Of a DNA stretch of 64,000 nt, positions 45,432-54,451 are shown piece by piece. The notes below the pieces were generated by a model. That model saw only the letters and a list, made by a program, of their open reading frames with translations. It did not search any database and was not told where the DNA came from. This DNA is from Acidovorax sp. SUPP3334. GTDB taxonomy: Bacteria; Pseudomonadota; Gammaproteobacteria; Burkholderiales; Burkholderiaceae_C. A program made the position numbers and the translations under genes. Numbering within the stretch: position 1 is the stretch's first letter; every line of letters starts with the position of its first letter. Location: contig NZ_BQXQ01000022.1 in NCBI RefSeq assembly GCF_030159055.1, positions 1 to 64,000 on the forward strand, in the 5' to 3' direction.

Positions 45432-46751
45432 TCAGTGGTCTGCCCGGTGCGAAAGCTCGTTCGCCACGGCACGAACCAGCTCGCCGCCGTCGCCGGACAG
45501 CTCCCAGAACATCATGCCGCGCAGGCGGGCCAGTTTCACGAAACGCGCCTTCTCACGCAAGGTCTGTGCATCGTCGAAGGTCCAGAACGTGGTGCCGTCG
45601 AACAGCCAGGCCGAGCGTGCATGCGCATCCCAGTAACGGGTGAAGCCTGGCTTGGCCTTGAGCGTCTGGTAGTCCTCGATGCCCGCTTCGTAGGTGCCGG
45701 CGGGAATGCCCGTGGCTGGCTGGTACAGGCCGCGCTGCGCGTTGTTGACGCCCGTCCAGCCGCGCGAATACAGCGGCGCACCGACGACGATTTGGTGAGC
45801 GGGCACGCCTGCCTGCAGATAGCGGCCCACGACTTCGGCCACCGAGAGCTTTTGCGCGCGGGCCGGATCGTTCGGGTTCGGCGCGAGCGCGGCCTGGTGG
45901 TTGGTGGTGGTCTCCCAGGAGCCATGCAGGTCGTAGGTCATGACGTTGATGAAATCGAGCGACTTCGCGACCTCGGCCAGTTCGATCTTGGCGGCGGTCT
46001 GCGGACCGGCCGGCGCGGCGATGGTCAGGCGCAACTGCGGATCGATCGCATCGAGCTGGCGCCGGAACTCCTGCAGCAGCAGCGTGAAGTTTCGGGTGTC
46101 TTCGGGCCGCACGGTGTTGCCCTCGGCGCCTTCTGCGGCTGGGTATTCCCAATCGATGTCGATGCCGTCGAACACCCCGGCGGCCGGGCCGTCGCCCGTC
46201 GTGGTGCCGTCGGTGCGGCCTTTGATGAAGAGGTCGATGCAGGAGGTGACCAGCGCGCTGCGGGACTCGGCCGTCAGGGCGGCGTCGGAGAACCACTTCG
46301 AGCCGCTCCAGCCGCCCAGCGCGATCAGTACCTTGGTGCCGGGATGAATGCGCTTGAGCGCACGCAGTTGCTGGAAATTGCCGCGCAGCGGCTGGCTGGC
46401 ATCGACCGCCTGGCCGTCCACGCTCTCTTCGGCGGTCCACGCGCGCTCCACGTCGGCGTAGGCATCGCCCAGTTGGCAGACCACCGGGCCGGTGCCGCCG
46501 GCCTGCGCGGGCTGCACGTTCCCGAACGCGTAGTTGATGGTGGTGGCCGCGGGAACGCCGCCTTGTGCAGCCAGGTCCTTGACCTTGAAATTGCGCGCGT
46601 AGATGCCCCACGAGGTGAAGTAGCCGACGACTTCGCGCGGCGGGGCGTTGTCACCCGCGCCCGGACCATGGCCCGGCCCGTGGCTCCAGGCATTCGTGGC
46701 CATGAGGGCCATCAGTTGGATGGCGGCGATCTGCTTGATCAAGGTGCGCAT
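45432..46751 (-). CDS. Secreted GH18 chitinase
   Basis: 439 aa from ATG 46751, with GGAGG 10 nt upstream. Signal peptide MRTLIKQIAAIQLMALMATN, cleavage near AWS. Glycoside hydrolase family 18: the catalytic D-x-x-D-x-D-x-E motif is intact in GVFDGIDIDWEYP, with the substrate-binding SxGG-type strand KVLIALGGWSGSKWFSD and the C-terminal W in GMMFWELSGDGG. It hydrolyses beta-1,4-N-acetylglucosamine polymers outside the cytoplasm. No carbohydrate-binding module is present. It is divergent from the phytase-like lipoprotein gene. Confidence 0.93.
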   Translation of the reverse strand: MRTLIKQIAAIQLMALMATNAWSHGPGHGPGAGDNAPPREVVGYFTSWGIYARNFKVKDLAAQGGVPAATTINYAFGNVQPAQAGGTGPVVCQLGDAYADVERAWTAEESVDGQAVDASQPLRGNFQQLRALKRIHPGTKVLIALGGWSGSKWFSDAALTAESRSALVTSCIDLFIKGRTDGTTTGDGPAAGVFDGIDIDWEYPAAEGAEGNTVRPEDTRNFTLLLQEFRRQLDAIDPQLRLTIAAPAGPQTAAKIELAEVAKSLDFINVMTYDLHGSWETTTNHQAALAPNPNDPARAQKLSVAEVVGRYLQAGVPAHQIVVGAPLYSRGWTGVNNAQRGLYQPATGIPAGTYEAGIEDYQTLKAKPGFTRYWDAHARSAWLFDGTTFWTFDDAQTLREKARFVKLARLRGMMFWELSGDGGELVRAVANELSHRADH

Positions 46752-46945
46752 GGCGGGGAAACCTCCGGAAGATGTGTTGATCGGGGCGGCTACTATAGCC
46801 AAATTCCGTCCTTTGGAATTTAAGAAAATCCCTGCGGCTGGCTGCCACGCCTTTCGGGCGGTGAGCGCCATCAGCCTGTCATGCGCGGCCGCTAAGGTGC
46901 GGCGCTGTCATCCCCTTGCTCCTCCATCCGTCCAAAGAGCCGCCC

Positions 46946-48073
46946 ATGTTCCGATCCCTTGCCTGCGCTGCCGTCCTCTCCGTGTGCCTTGCCGCTTGTG
47001 GGGGCGGCGACGGCGGCGCCCGTGACATCAGCGTGCGCCTGATCGGCGAGCAGACGGTGCCGAACACGTTGCAGGTCGGCGGCACCCTGGTCGGAGGCCT
47101 GTCCGGCATCGACTACGACGCGGCCCGCGATACATGGGTGCTGGTCAGCGACGACCGGTCCGATAAGAACCCCGCCCGGTTCTACACGGCGCGCCTGCAG
47201 TTCGACCAAGCCACGTTCGCGCCCGTGCAGTTCCTCGCAACGGCGCCCTGGCGCCAGGCGGACGGCAGCACGTATCCCGCCCGCACCGCTTCGACAGCGG
47301 CCAGCCCGGTTCCCGACCCCGAGGCGATCCGCATCGACCCGCGCGACGGCAGCCTGTGGTGGACCAGCGAGGGCGATCGCGCCCTGGGCCTGGACCCGTT
47401 CGTGATGCATGCGGATGCCAGCGGCCGTGCGCTCGGAGCGCTGCCTCTGCCGCCCGCGTTCCGGATGTCGCCGACGCAGGCGACCGGCACCCGCAACAAC
47501 CTGGCGCTGGAGGGGCTCAGTTTCTCGGCCGACGGTTCTTCGCTGTGGGCTGCCATGGAGGCGCCGCTCTATCAGGACGGCCCGGTGCCCACGCCCACGG
47601 CGGGCGCGTATTCACGCATGCTGCAATACAGCCGCAACGGCGCACTGCTGCGGCAGGTGGCCTATCCGGTCGATCCCATCCAGGCGGTGCCGGGCACGGG
47701 CAAGAACGCGGACAACGGCGTGTCGGAAATGCTGGCGGTGGACGACCACCGCTTTCTGGTGCTGGAGCGCTCGGGCGTACAGGGCAGCGACGACCAGTAC
47801 CGCATGTACATCCGCCTGTACGAGATCGACACCGAAGGCGCGAGCGATGTGAGCGGCATGGCCTCGCTGGGTGCGGGCGGCTTCACGCCGGTGCGCAAGC
47901 GGCTGGTGCTCAACCTGAACACGCTGGGCCTGCGCACGGTGGACAACATCGAAGGCATGACCTGGGGGCCACGGCTGGCCAACGGCCACCGCAGCCTGGT
48001 GATGGTGTCCGACAACAATTTCAACGACACGCAGATCAGCCAGTTCCTCGCATTCGAGGTGCTGTCCGAATAG
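46946..48073 (+). CDS. Esterase-like/phytase-like domain lipoprotein
   Basis: 375 aa. Lipoprotein signal MFRSLACAAVLSVCLAACGG, with lipobox LAAC, so it is expected to be anchored at the outer or inner membrane facing the periplasm. The rest resembles the phytase-like (PF13449) beta-propeller class: GGLSGIDYDAARDTWVLVSD, PDPEAIRIDPRDGSLWWTSE and NIEGMTWGP. Family members are often annotated esterase-like; the reaction is not established for this one. It is divergent from the chitinase gene and convergent with the acyl-CoA dehydrogenases. Confidence 0.8.
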   Translation: MFRSLACAAVLSVCLAACGGGDGGARDISVRLIGEQTVPNTLQVGGTLVGGLSGIDYDAARDTWVLVSDDRSDKNPARFYTARLQFDQATFAPVQFLATAPWRQADGSTYPARTASTAASPVPDPEAIRIDPRDGSLWWTSEGDRALGLDPFVMHADASGRALGALPLPPAFRMSPTQATGTRNNLALEGLSFSADGSSLWAAMEAPLYQDGPVPTPTAGAYSRMLQYSRNGALLRQVAYPVDPIQAVPGTGKNADNGVSEMLAVDDHRFLVLERSGVQGSDDQYRMYIRLYEIDTEGASDVSGMASLGAGGFTPVRKRLVLNLNTLGLRTVDNIEGMTWGPRLANGHRSLVMVSDNNFNDTQISQFLAFEVLSE

Positions 48074-48107
48074 CCGGCCGCGCGGGCCGGCCCCTGGCGG
48101 TCAGGCG

Positions 48108-49223
48108 TCAGGCGAAGACGCCGGCCGAGTCCTGCATGCGCACCGACACCTCGCCCAGGTGGTGCAGCGTGTCGCCGTAGGTCATCTCCAGCTGCGTGAG
48201 CCGCTTGAAGTAGTGGCTGCCGATGTACTCGTCGGTCACGCCGATGCCGCCGTGCAGCTGCACCGATTGCTGGCCCACGAAGCGCATCGACTGGCCCAGC
48301 TGCACCTTGGCGCGGGCGATGGCGCGGCGGCGCTCGTCGGGCGGGGCGGTGAGCTTGAGGCTGGCGTAATAGCTCATCGAGCGCGCCAGTTCCAGCTGCA
48401 TCTTCATGTCGGCCACCCGGTGGCGCAGGGCCTGGAAGCTGGCGATCACCACGCCGAACTGCTTGCGCTGGTTCATGTAGTCCACGGTGAGCGACACGGT
48501 CTGGTCCATCACGCCCACCGCTTCGGCGCACGCGCCGGCAATGCCGGTGTCCACCGCCAGTGCCAGCGCGGCCAGACCGTCCGTGGTGACGAGCGTAGCG
48601 GGCGCGTTTTCCAGCTGCACTTCGGCCGCGCGGCTGCCGTCCTGCGTGACATGGCCGCGTGTGGACACCCCCGGCGCGCTGCGTTCGACGAGGAAGAGGG
48701 CGATGGCGCCCTCCAACTGTGCGGGCACCAGGAAAGCATCGGCCTGGTCGCCGGCCGGTACTATGCTTTTAATAGCTGTCAGTGCATGTCCTGATTGCGC
48801 TGGAGCCGCTTTTGCCTCGCACACGTCCAGGCGATAGCGGGCCTTGCGTTCCTGCTGCGCCAGCACCACCAGCGCCTCGCCGCTGGCGATGCGCGGCAGC
48901 CAGTCGGCCTGCACGGCTTCGGGGGCGCAGTGGCCCAGCACCGTGCTGGCGATGAAGGCCTGCGCAAGCGGCTCCAGCACGATGCCGCGGCCCAGTTCTT
49001 CCAGCGCCACCATGGCGTCCACCGGGCCCTGGCCCAGGCCGCCGTGCGCCTCGGGCACGGTCAGGGCGGTGAGGCCCAGCTCGGCCAGTTCGTTGTAGGC
49101 CGCGCGGTCGAAGCCGCCGGCGGCCACGATGCCGCGGCGGCGCTCGAAGGTGTAGCCCTTTTCGACCCAGCGGCGCACCGCGTCGCGCAGCGATTGCTGG
49201 TCATCCGAGAAATCAAAGTCCAT
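48108..49223 (-). CDS. Acyl-CoA dehydrogenase, smaller partner subunit, carrying a repeat-derived segment
   Basis: 371 aa, FAD-dependent acyl-CoA dehydrogenase fold (LTALTVPEAHGGLGQGPVDA, then HGGIGVTDEYIGSHYFKR near the end). The usual catalytic Glu position was not assigned. It follows the larger ACAD gene by 42 nt, like PimC/PimD-type heteromeric enzymes acting on unusual acyl-CoAs. Codons for about residues 134-153 (CEAKAAPAQSGHALTAIKSI) are a copy of the dispersed hairpin repeat read backwards (48758-48816), replacing a stretch where related enzymes have a different sequence. Confidence 0.87.
   Translation of the reverse strand: MDFDFSDDQQSLRDAVRRWVEKGYTFERRRGIVAAGGFDRAAYNELAELGLTALTVPEAHGGLGQGPVDAMVALEELGRGIVLEPLAQAFIASTVLGHCAPEAVQADWLPRIASGEALVVLAQQERKARYRLDVCEAKAAPAQSGHALTAIKSIVPAGDQADAFLVPAQLEGAIALFLVERSAPGVSTRGHVTQDGSRAAEVQLENAPATLVTTDGLAALALAVDTGIAGACAEAVGVMDQTVSLTVDYMNQRKQFGVVIASFQALRHRVADMKMQLELARSMSYYASLKLTAPPDERRRAIARAKVQLGQSMRFVGQQSVQLHGGIGVTDEYIGSHYFKRLTQLEMTYGDTLHHLGEVSVRMQDSAGVFA
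48758..48816 (+). repeat. Dispersed hairpin repeat, copy 5, inside a coding sequence
   Basis: ACTATGCTTTTAATAGCTGT, spacer, then GATTGCGCTGGAGCC and a T-rich tail. It lies in the acyl-CoA dehydrogenase gene in antisense orientation and keeps its frame open. Confidence 0.75.
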
Positions 49224-49265
49224 GTTTTCTACTCCTGGCGGAAGCTCTTGCGGCGGGTGCCGGGA

Positions 49266-50471
49266 TCAGCCCAGAACGGTCTGGGCGACGATGTTGCGCT
49301 GCACTTCGTTGGAGCCGCCATAGATGGTGGTCTTGCGCAGGTTGAAGTAGGTCGAGGCCAGCGGCGCATTGGCCACCGCGCCGCCCGGGAAACCGCCCAG
49401 GGCCCCGGCGGCGGCATCGCCTTGCCACCCGGCCTCCATGGCCTCTTCGATGAAGGGCAGGCTGAAAGGGCCGGCGGCCAGCATCATCAGTTCGGCATAG
49501 CGCTGCTGGATCTCGCTGCCGCGGATCTTGAGCAGGCCCGCGATGTCCAGCGAGTTCTTGCCGGATTTCTCGGCCGACAGCACCCGCAGCACCAGCATCT
49601 CCAGCGCGACGATGTCCACCTCCAGCAGGGCGATCTGATCGCGAAAGCGCAGGTCGTCGTACACGCCTTCGGCGCGGGCGATGCGCTTCAAGCGCTCCAG
49701 CTCGCGCTTGCTGCGGTTCACGTCGGCGATGTTGGTGCGCTCGTGGCTCAGCAGGTGCTTGGCGTAGGTCCAGCCCTTGTTCTCTTCGCCGATGAGGTTC
49801 TCGGCGGGCACCTTCACGTTGTCGAAGAAGACCTCGTTGACCTCGCACTCGCCGTCCAGCAGCTTGATGGGGCGCACCGTGACACCGGGCGACTTCATGT
49901 CCAGCAGCAGGAACGAAATGCCAGTCTGCGGCTTGCCCTCGTTGCTGGTGCGCACGAGGTTGAACATCCAGTCGCCGTACTGGCCCAAAGTGGTCCAGGT
50001 CTTCTGGCCGTTGACCACGTAATGGTCACCCACCCGTTCGGCCCGCGTCTTGACCGAGGCCAGGTCCGAGCCCGAGCCGGGCTCGCTGTAGCCCTGGCTC
50101 CACCACACCTCGCCGCTGGCGATGCCGGGCAGGAAGCGCTTTTGCTGCTCGGCATTGCCGAAGGCCATGATGACGGGCGCCACCATCACCGGGCCGAAGG
50201 GAATGATGCGCGGCGCGCCAGCCAGTGCGCATTCCTCCTCGAAAAGGTGCTTTTGCACGGCGGTCCAGCCCGGGCCGCCGAACTCCTTGGGCCAGCCGAA
50301 GCCCAGCCAGCCTTTCTTGCCCAAAATCCTGGCCCAGCCCTGCATATCGTCGCGGCTCAGGCGCAGGGCGTTGTGCACCTTGTGGGAAATCTCCTGGGGG
50401 AGATGCTCTTTGACCCAGGCGCGAACCATTTCGCGGAAGGCCTGTTCTTCGGGGGTGAATGCGAGATCCAT
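49266..50471 (-). CDS. Acyl-CoA dehydrogenase, larger subunit
   Basis: 401 aa from ATG 50471 (MDLAFTPEEQAFREMVRAWV). Signatures are WWSQGYSEPGSGSDLASVKT, YVVNGQKTWTTLGQYGDWMF, HERTNIADVNRSKRELERLK and a C-terminal TIYGGSNEVQRNIVAQTVLG, as in PimC-like and FadE-type enzymes. It oxidises an acyl-CoA alpha-beta bond with FAD. It pairs with the following smaller ACAD gene on the same strand; the substrate is not predictable. Confidence 0.93.
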   Translation of the reverse strand: MDLAFTPEEQAFREMVRAWVKEHLPQEISHKVHNALRLSRDDMQGWARILGKKGWLGFGWPKEFGGPGWTAVQKHLFEEECALAGAPRIIPFGPVMVAPVIMAFGNAEQQKRFLPGIASGEVWWSQGYSEPGSGSDLASVKTRAERVGDHYVVNGQKTWTTLGQYGDWMFNLVRTSNEGKPQTGISFLLLDMKSPGVTVRPIKLLDGECEVNEVFFDNVKVPAENLIGEENKGWTYAKHLLSHERTNIADVNRSKRELERLKRIARAEGVYDDLRFRDQIALLEVDIVALEMLVLRVLSAEKSGKNSLDIAGLLKIRGSEIQQRYAELMMLAAGPFSLPFIEEAMEAGWQGDAAAGALGGFPGGAVANAPLASTYFNLRKTTIYGGSNEVQRNIVAQTVLG

Positions 50472-50534
50472 GCGGTGTGTCTCCTCAGGCTGCCGGTTCG
50501 AGCCCATCCGGCGGTTGTAGCACGGTCGTGCTTT

Positions 50535-51251
50535 TTACGCCTGTCCGGGCGGCGACACGGGCGCGGTGGGCTCGGGCGGCAGTCCCAGTTCCTGGCACAG
50601 CCGCTGCACGGTGGCACGCAGTCCGGCCACCTCCGCCTCCAGGGCTGCCACGCGGGAGGCCAGGCCCTGCGCCGCAGGGCCGTCGGCGGCCGCCGAGGCC
50701 ATTGCGGCCCCTGCGGCATATTGGCTCGCGTCCACGGGGCCACACAGCAGGTGCGCCCAGCGCTGCTCGCGGGCGCCGGGTGCGCGGGGCAGCTGCATGA
50801 CGAGCGGACCGCCCTTTTCGTCGCTGCGCGACTGCAGCTCGTCCAGAAAGGCCTCGACCGAGGAAATGTCGGCGAACCGGTGCCAGCGCTCGGAGGTGAT
50901 GCGCAATTCGCCCGCCGTCTGCGGCCCGCGCAGCATCAGCAGGGCCAGCAGCACCGCCGACTGGTCGGGCACGCCGATGCCGCGCGGAAAGTTGTGCTCG
51001 AACTTCGTCGCCCGGTTGCCGCCGATCTCCACGGCGAGCGTGCGCAGGCGCAGCGCATCGAGCGCCTCCTGCACCTGGGCATCGGTCAGCTGCATCACCG
51101 GGTCTCGGCTGCTCTTTTGGTTGCAGCCGGTCACCACGGCATTGAGCGTGAGCGGATAACTGTCGGGAACGGTGCGGGCTTTTTCCATCAGCGTGGCGAG
51201 CACGCGGGCCTCGGTGGGCGACAGGGGGCGGGTGCGGGGATCGAAGGGCAT
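50535..51251 (-). CDS. yceH: YceH/DUF480 family protein
   Basis: 238 aa from ATG 51251. DUF480/YceH signatures: [20 protein letters not shown], then [20 protein letters not shown] and [38 protein letters not shown] is the second winged-helix-like unit. The C-terminus adds a coiled-coil-type stretch ([20 protein letters not shown]). The fold resembles winged helix domains; the function is not established. It is divergent from purN with only 21 bp between the starts. Confidence 0.9.
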   Translation of the reverse strand: MPFDPRTRPLSPTEARVLATLMEKARTVPDSYPLTLNAVVTGCNQKSSRDPVMQLTDAQVQEALDALRLRTLAVEIGGNRATKFEHNFPRGIGVPDQSAVLLALLMLRGPQTAGELRITSERWHRFADISSVEAFLDELQSRSDEKGGPLVMQLPRAPGAREQRWAHLLCGPVDASQYAAGAAMASAAADGPAAQGLASRVAALEAEVAGLRATVQRLCQELGLPPEPTAPVSPPGQA

Positions 51252-51272
51252 GGCAGGGGATAATTTCCGGCA

Positions 51273-51857
51273 ATGAAGAACATCGTGATTTTGATCTCCG
51301 GCAGCGGCTCCAACATGGCAGCCATCGTGAATGCCTCGCGCCAGCAAGACTGGGCCGGCCGCGACGGCGCCCGCGTGGTGGCCGTCCTGAGCAACAAGGC
51401 CGAGGCGGGGGGCTTGGCCTGGGCCCGGTCGGAAGGTATCGCCACCGGGTCGCTGGACCACCGGGCGTTCGAGTCACGAGAGGCATTCGATGCGGCACTG
51501 GCCGGGCTGATCGACGCGCACGCACCGGCGCTGGTGGTGCTCGCGGGGTTCATGCGCATCCTCACCCCGGGGTTCGTTGCGCGCTACAGCGGGCGGCTCG
51601 TGAACATCCATCCCTCGCTGCTGCCGGCCTTTCCGGGGCTGCACACGCACCAGCGCGCGATCGATGCGGGCTGTGAGGTGGCCGGGGCCACGGTGCACCA
51701 GGTCACCGCCGAACTGGATGCCGGGCCCATCCTTGCGCAGGGCGTGGTGCCGGTGCTGCCCGGCGACACGGCCGCGGCGCTCGCGGCACGCGTGCTGGCG
51801 CAGGAGCACGCCATCTACCCCCGCGCCATCCTGAAGCTGCTTCGCCAGCAGGGCTGA
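51273..51857 (+). CDS. purN: Phosphoribosylglycinamide formyltransferase 1, PurN
   Basis: 194 aa. It transfers a formyl group from 10-formyl-THF to GAR in purine synthesis. Motifs are intact: [18 protein letters not shown] at the N-terminus, [19 protein letters not shown], and the active site [20 protein letters not shown] (Asn, His) followed by [19 protein letters not shown] (Asp). The length is normal. Its promoter must lie within the short divergent gap to yceH. Confidence 0.96.
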   Translation: MKNIVILISGSGSNMAAIVNASRQQDWAGRDGARVVAVLSNKAEAGGLAWARSEGIATGSLDHRAFESREAFDAALAGLIDAHAPALVVLAGFMRILTPGFVARYSGRLVNIHPSLLPAFPGLHTHQRAIDAGCEVAGATVHQVTAELDAGPILAQGVVPVLPGDTAAALAARVLAQEHAIYPRAILKLLRQQG

Positions 51858-51878
51858 CCGCGCGGCTGCGGGGCCTTT

Positions 51879-52946
51879 TCAGGACCAGCCGCTGAACACG
51901 CTGACCCGGTTGCGCCCTTCGTCCTTGGCCACATAGAGCGCGCGGTCGGCCCGCGCCAGCAGGGCGTGCGGATCGCTCACCTCTTCGAACCCCGCCGTGG
52001 CGACCCCGAGGCTGGCGGTGACCGGCCGGTGGGGCCAGTCGCTCGCGGCCAGGGCGGCGCGCAACTGGTCGGCGACGGCCCGGGCGCCCGCCGCGTCGGT
52101 GTGCGGCAGCACCACGCAGAACTCTTCGCCGCCGAAGCGGGCCGCGAAGTCCCCGGCCCGCACGCTGGCGCGGATCACCCCGGCCGCGTGCCGCAGGATT
52201 TCATCGCCTGCCGGATGGCCCAGGTCGTCGTTGACGCGCTTGAAATGGTCCAGGTCCACCATCACGAGGCTCAGTGGCAGCCGTGCGCGCTTGCATTCGT
52301 CCCAGCTGGTGCGCAGATGGCGGTCCAGGCAGCGCCGGTTCCACAGCCCCGTGAGCCCGTCGGTCATGCTCTCCAGTTCGAGCCCTGCCATGGCCTGGCG
52401 CAGTTCCAGCTGGGTCACCACCTGGCGGGCCAGCGACTGCAGGGCGCGGCGCTCGGCGTCGGAGAGCGTGCGCGGTTCGCGGTCGATCACGCAGACGGTG
52501 CCGATCGGCATGCCGTCCGAAGTCACCAGCGGCGCGCCCGCGTAAAAGCGGATGCCAGGTTCGCCGGTCACCAGCGGATTGCCGGAAAAGCGCGGGTCGA
52601 GGTTCGCGTCCGGCACTTCGAACACATAGTCGGGCTGCAAGATGGCATGGGCGCAGAAGGCCAGCTCCCGGGGCGTCTCGGCGGCGTCGAGCCCCACCCG
52701 TGATTTGAACCACTGCCGCTCGGTGTCGATCAGCGAGATCAGCGCGATCGGCGCCTGGCAGACCGCGGAGGCCAGCGTGGTCAGATCGTCGAAGGCCTGC
52801 TCGGGGGCCGTGTCCAGCACCCTCAGCTTTTCGAGGGCCTCCAGGCGCTGCGGCTCGTTGAATGGCAGCGGCGCGCCTTGGGGCAGGTCTTGTTGCGCGG
52901 AAGGCGCGGCGTCGGCAGGAACTTCGGGTTTCAGGGTGACAGGCAT
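51879..52946 (-). CDS. GAF-GGDEF diguanylate cyclase
   Basis: 355 aa from ATG 52946. Residues about 35-180 form a GAF sensor domain (LDTAPEQAFDDLTTLASAVC, ELAFCAHAILQPDYVFEVPD, GMPIGTVCVID). Residues about 190-355 form the GGDEF domain, with the active site as GGEEF (RFGGEEFCVVLPH) and LTGLWNRRCLDRHL at its start. Cytosolic; makes cyclic-di-GMP in response to a ligand or redox state sensed by GAF. It is convergent with purN. Confidence 0.92.
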   Translation of the reverse strand: MPVTLKPEVPADAAPSAQQDLPQGAPLPFNEPQRLEALEKLRVLDTAPEQAFDDLTTLASAVCQAPIALISLIDTERQWFKSRVGLDAAETPRELAFCAHAILQPDYVFEVPDANLDPRFSGNPLVTGEPGIRFYAGAPLVTSDGMPIGTVCVIDREPRTLSDAERRALQSLARQVVTQLELRQAMAGLELESMTDGLTGLWNRRCLDRHLRTSWDECKRARLPLSLVMVDLDHFKRVNDDLGHPAGDEILRHAAGVIRASVRAGDFAARFGGEEFCVVLPHTDAAGARAVADQLRAALAASDWPHRPVTASLGVATAGFEEVSDPHALLARADRALYVAKDEGRNRVSVFSGWS

Positions 52947-53277
52947 CTTGGGCTTCACTTTTCGGGACGACACAGAGTGTGTACGCAGCATGCCGATGTT
53001 CTGTTGTATCCATTTGCTACAGCCAAGGTCATCCCCTGGGGTTGACGGGCGGCAGCGACGCTGGCACGGTTGTGTTTTTGCTATGAAAAATATAGCTATG
53101 TGCCTTAGAAGATATTGCGCTGGAGCCGTTTTTGACGCAAAGACTGTCGGCGCGGGGTGCCGGTCCGCGCAGTTCGTCCACTGACGGGCTGCGCAGCACT
53201 GCGTGGCCCGGCGAAACCACGGGGCGGGCGCCCCCCGTGCCTGCGGGCTCGGCCGGCCGGAGCTGCCTCCGCTCCGG
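52947..53277. other. Intergenic region between the GGDEF gene and the third PIP-box gene
   Basis: 331 bp on the promoter side of the GGDEF gene and the downstream side of the effector candidate. It holds hairpin repeat copy 6 and, near 53255-53277, an inverted repeat (GCCGGAGC / GCTCCGGC) without a T-run. No ORF with support. Confidence 0.4.
53077..53136 (+). repeat. Dispersed hairpin repeat, copy 6
   Basis: TTTGCTATGAAAAATATAGC core, spacer, then TATTGCGCTGGAGCC, TTTTTGAC. A near-complete member of the family. Confidence 0.85.
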
Positions 53278-53955
53278 CTAGGCCCGTTGGAAGAAATGGC
53301 GCAGCCGCTGCGCGAATCCTCCGGATGAAGACTTTTCCGGCGTGGTGGGGGTAGGGGCCGCGCTGGCCGCCGCCGGCACAGTGGCCTGCGCCTTGGCGCG
53401 CGCCTGGTCCTCGGCGTCGAACAGGTCTTGCAGGGTGACTCTCGTCGCTTGGGCCTCCAGCTCGGGCTCCTCTTCGATGGTGAAAAGGGTTCGGTCTTGC
53501 AATCGGGCCATGGCCGCTTGGACCTCGAGGCTGTCTGCGTCCTCGATTTCCCCGGCGTGTGCCGGGTCCGGCGCCGGCTGTGTTGCGGGCGCAGGCTCCT
53601 GCTGGATTTCGGGGCGTGTCTCGGAAGGGGTGGGCGCCGCCTGTGGCTCGGGTGCGGGACGGTGCAGCGAGGCGGCAAAGGCCGGCCCTGCGCTCGCGTT
53701 CATGTAGCGGATGGCGGAGGCCACGTCGGACGCCTGCTGGCTGGCGGTGCCGTCCTCCAGGGGTTGGCGTGGCTGGGGCGCGGTCGCGGGCTTGGAATGG
53801 CGCCCCATCAGGCCGGACAGCAGGCCGCCACTGTGGCGGCTGCTGCTGGTGCTGCTGCTGGTTTTCGGCGCCGAGCCCGCTGTTTTCCCGGGCGCGGCCG
53901 ATGTCGGCGCATTCGGGGTGGGACGGGAGTGCGTCAGTAATTTGGAGAATTTCAC
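53278..53955 (-). CDS. Ser/Pro/Ala-rich protein under a PIP box, candidate type III effector
   Basis: 225 aa from ATG 53955. No known domain. Residues 1-60 are Ser/Thr/Pro/Lys-rich without acidic residues (KTSSSTSSSRHSGG), a type III signal composition. A Pro/Ala/Glu-rich middle part follows, then an acidic helical stretch (EDADSLEVQAAMARLQDRTL, FTIEEEPELEAQATRVTLQD) and a short basic C-terminus (GGFAQRLRHFFQRA) that could bind membrane or a partner. The PIP box and -10 element upstream are both complete. It resembles the gene at 26853 in style but not in detectable sequence. Confidence 0.6.
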   Translation of the reverse strand: MKFSKLLTHSRPTPNAPTSAAPGKTAGSAPKTSSSTSSSRHSGGLLSGLMGRHSKPATAPQPRQPLEDGTASQQASDVASAIRYMNASAGPAFAASLHRPAPEPQAAPTPSETRPEIQQEPAPATQPAPDPAHAGEIEDADSLEVQAAMARLQDRTLFTIEEEPELEAQATRVTLQDLFDAEDQARAKAQATVPAAASAAPTPTTPEKSSSGGFAQRLRHFFQRA

Positions 53956-54038
53956 GGCCAGACCTTTGTTTCCACTGGCTCAGGCCAGAGGAATGAAACA
54001 GGATGGTGTGACGGGTGCCGTGGAATTTGATTTACCGC

Positions 54039-54063
54039 GCGAACATTCGATGGGTCACCCGAA
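54039..54063 (-). promoter_or_regulatory. PIP box (HrpX-type) for the Ser/Pro-rich effector candidate
   Basis: On the minus strand TTCGG-N15-TTCGC, followed after 30 nt by CACCAT (54008-54003), a YANNNT -10 element. The ATG is at 53955. Confidence 0.75.
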
Positions 54064-54094
54064 GCCACCACATCGCAACGAGCATTAGGTTGGG

Positions 54095-54153
54095 GTGCTA
54101 TCTAATTAATAGCTTAAAAGGCATTCGGAACTAGGGCGCAGGGCCTTTTTGAC
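54095..54153 (+). repeat. Dispersed hairpin repeat, copy 7 (variant)
   Basis: GTGCTATCTAATTAATAGCT core, spacer, then ACTAGGGCGCAGGGCC and TTTTTGAC. It is the ACTAGGGC variant. It lies 32 bp beyond the PIP box of the effector candidate, on its upstream side. Confidence 0.75.
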
Positions 54154-54174
54154 TCGCTACGGCGTGGCGTCTGG

Positions 54175-54411
54175 TCATGCTTGCACCGGCTGAAAGCGCG
54201 GCTGCTCGCGCCCGTCGATCACCACGGTTTCTTCGAACATCGCGGCGGGGCGCACCCACAGGCCGCGATCGCCGTACAGCGCGCGGTACAGCGTCATGGG
54301 CTCCAGCGTCTCGCTGTGGCGCACGGTGTCGATCACTTCGTACATCAGGCCCTTGTAGTGGCGGTACAGGCCGGGCGGGGTGCGGTGCAGCGCGGGGAGT
54401 TCGTCGTTCAT
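54175..54411 (-). CDS. DUF1653 family protein
   Basis: 78 aa. It matches DUF1653: GLYRHYKGLMYEVIDTVRHS, then ETLEPMTLYRALYGDRGLWV and RPAAMFEETVVIDG, a compact single-domain protein seen in many bacteria. The function is not established. It is divergent from the M48 pseudogene. Confidence 0.9.
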   Translation of the reverse strand: MNDELPALHRTPPGLYRHYKGLMYEVIDTVRHSETLEPMTLYRALYGDRGLWVRPAAMFEETVVIDGREQPRFQPVQA

Positions 54412-54451
54412 GAATAAGATCGGCAGCTTGTCAAAAAGAGGGTGCGGGGCG

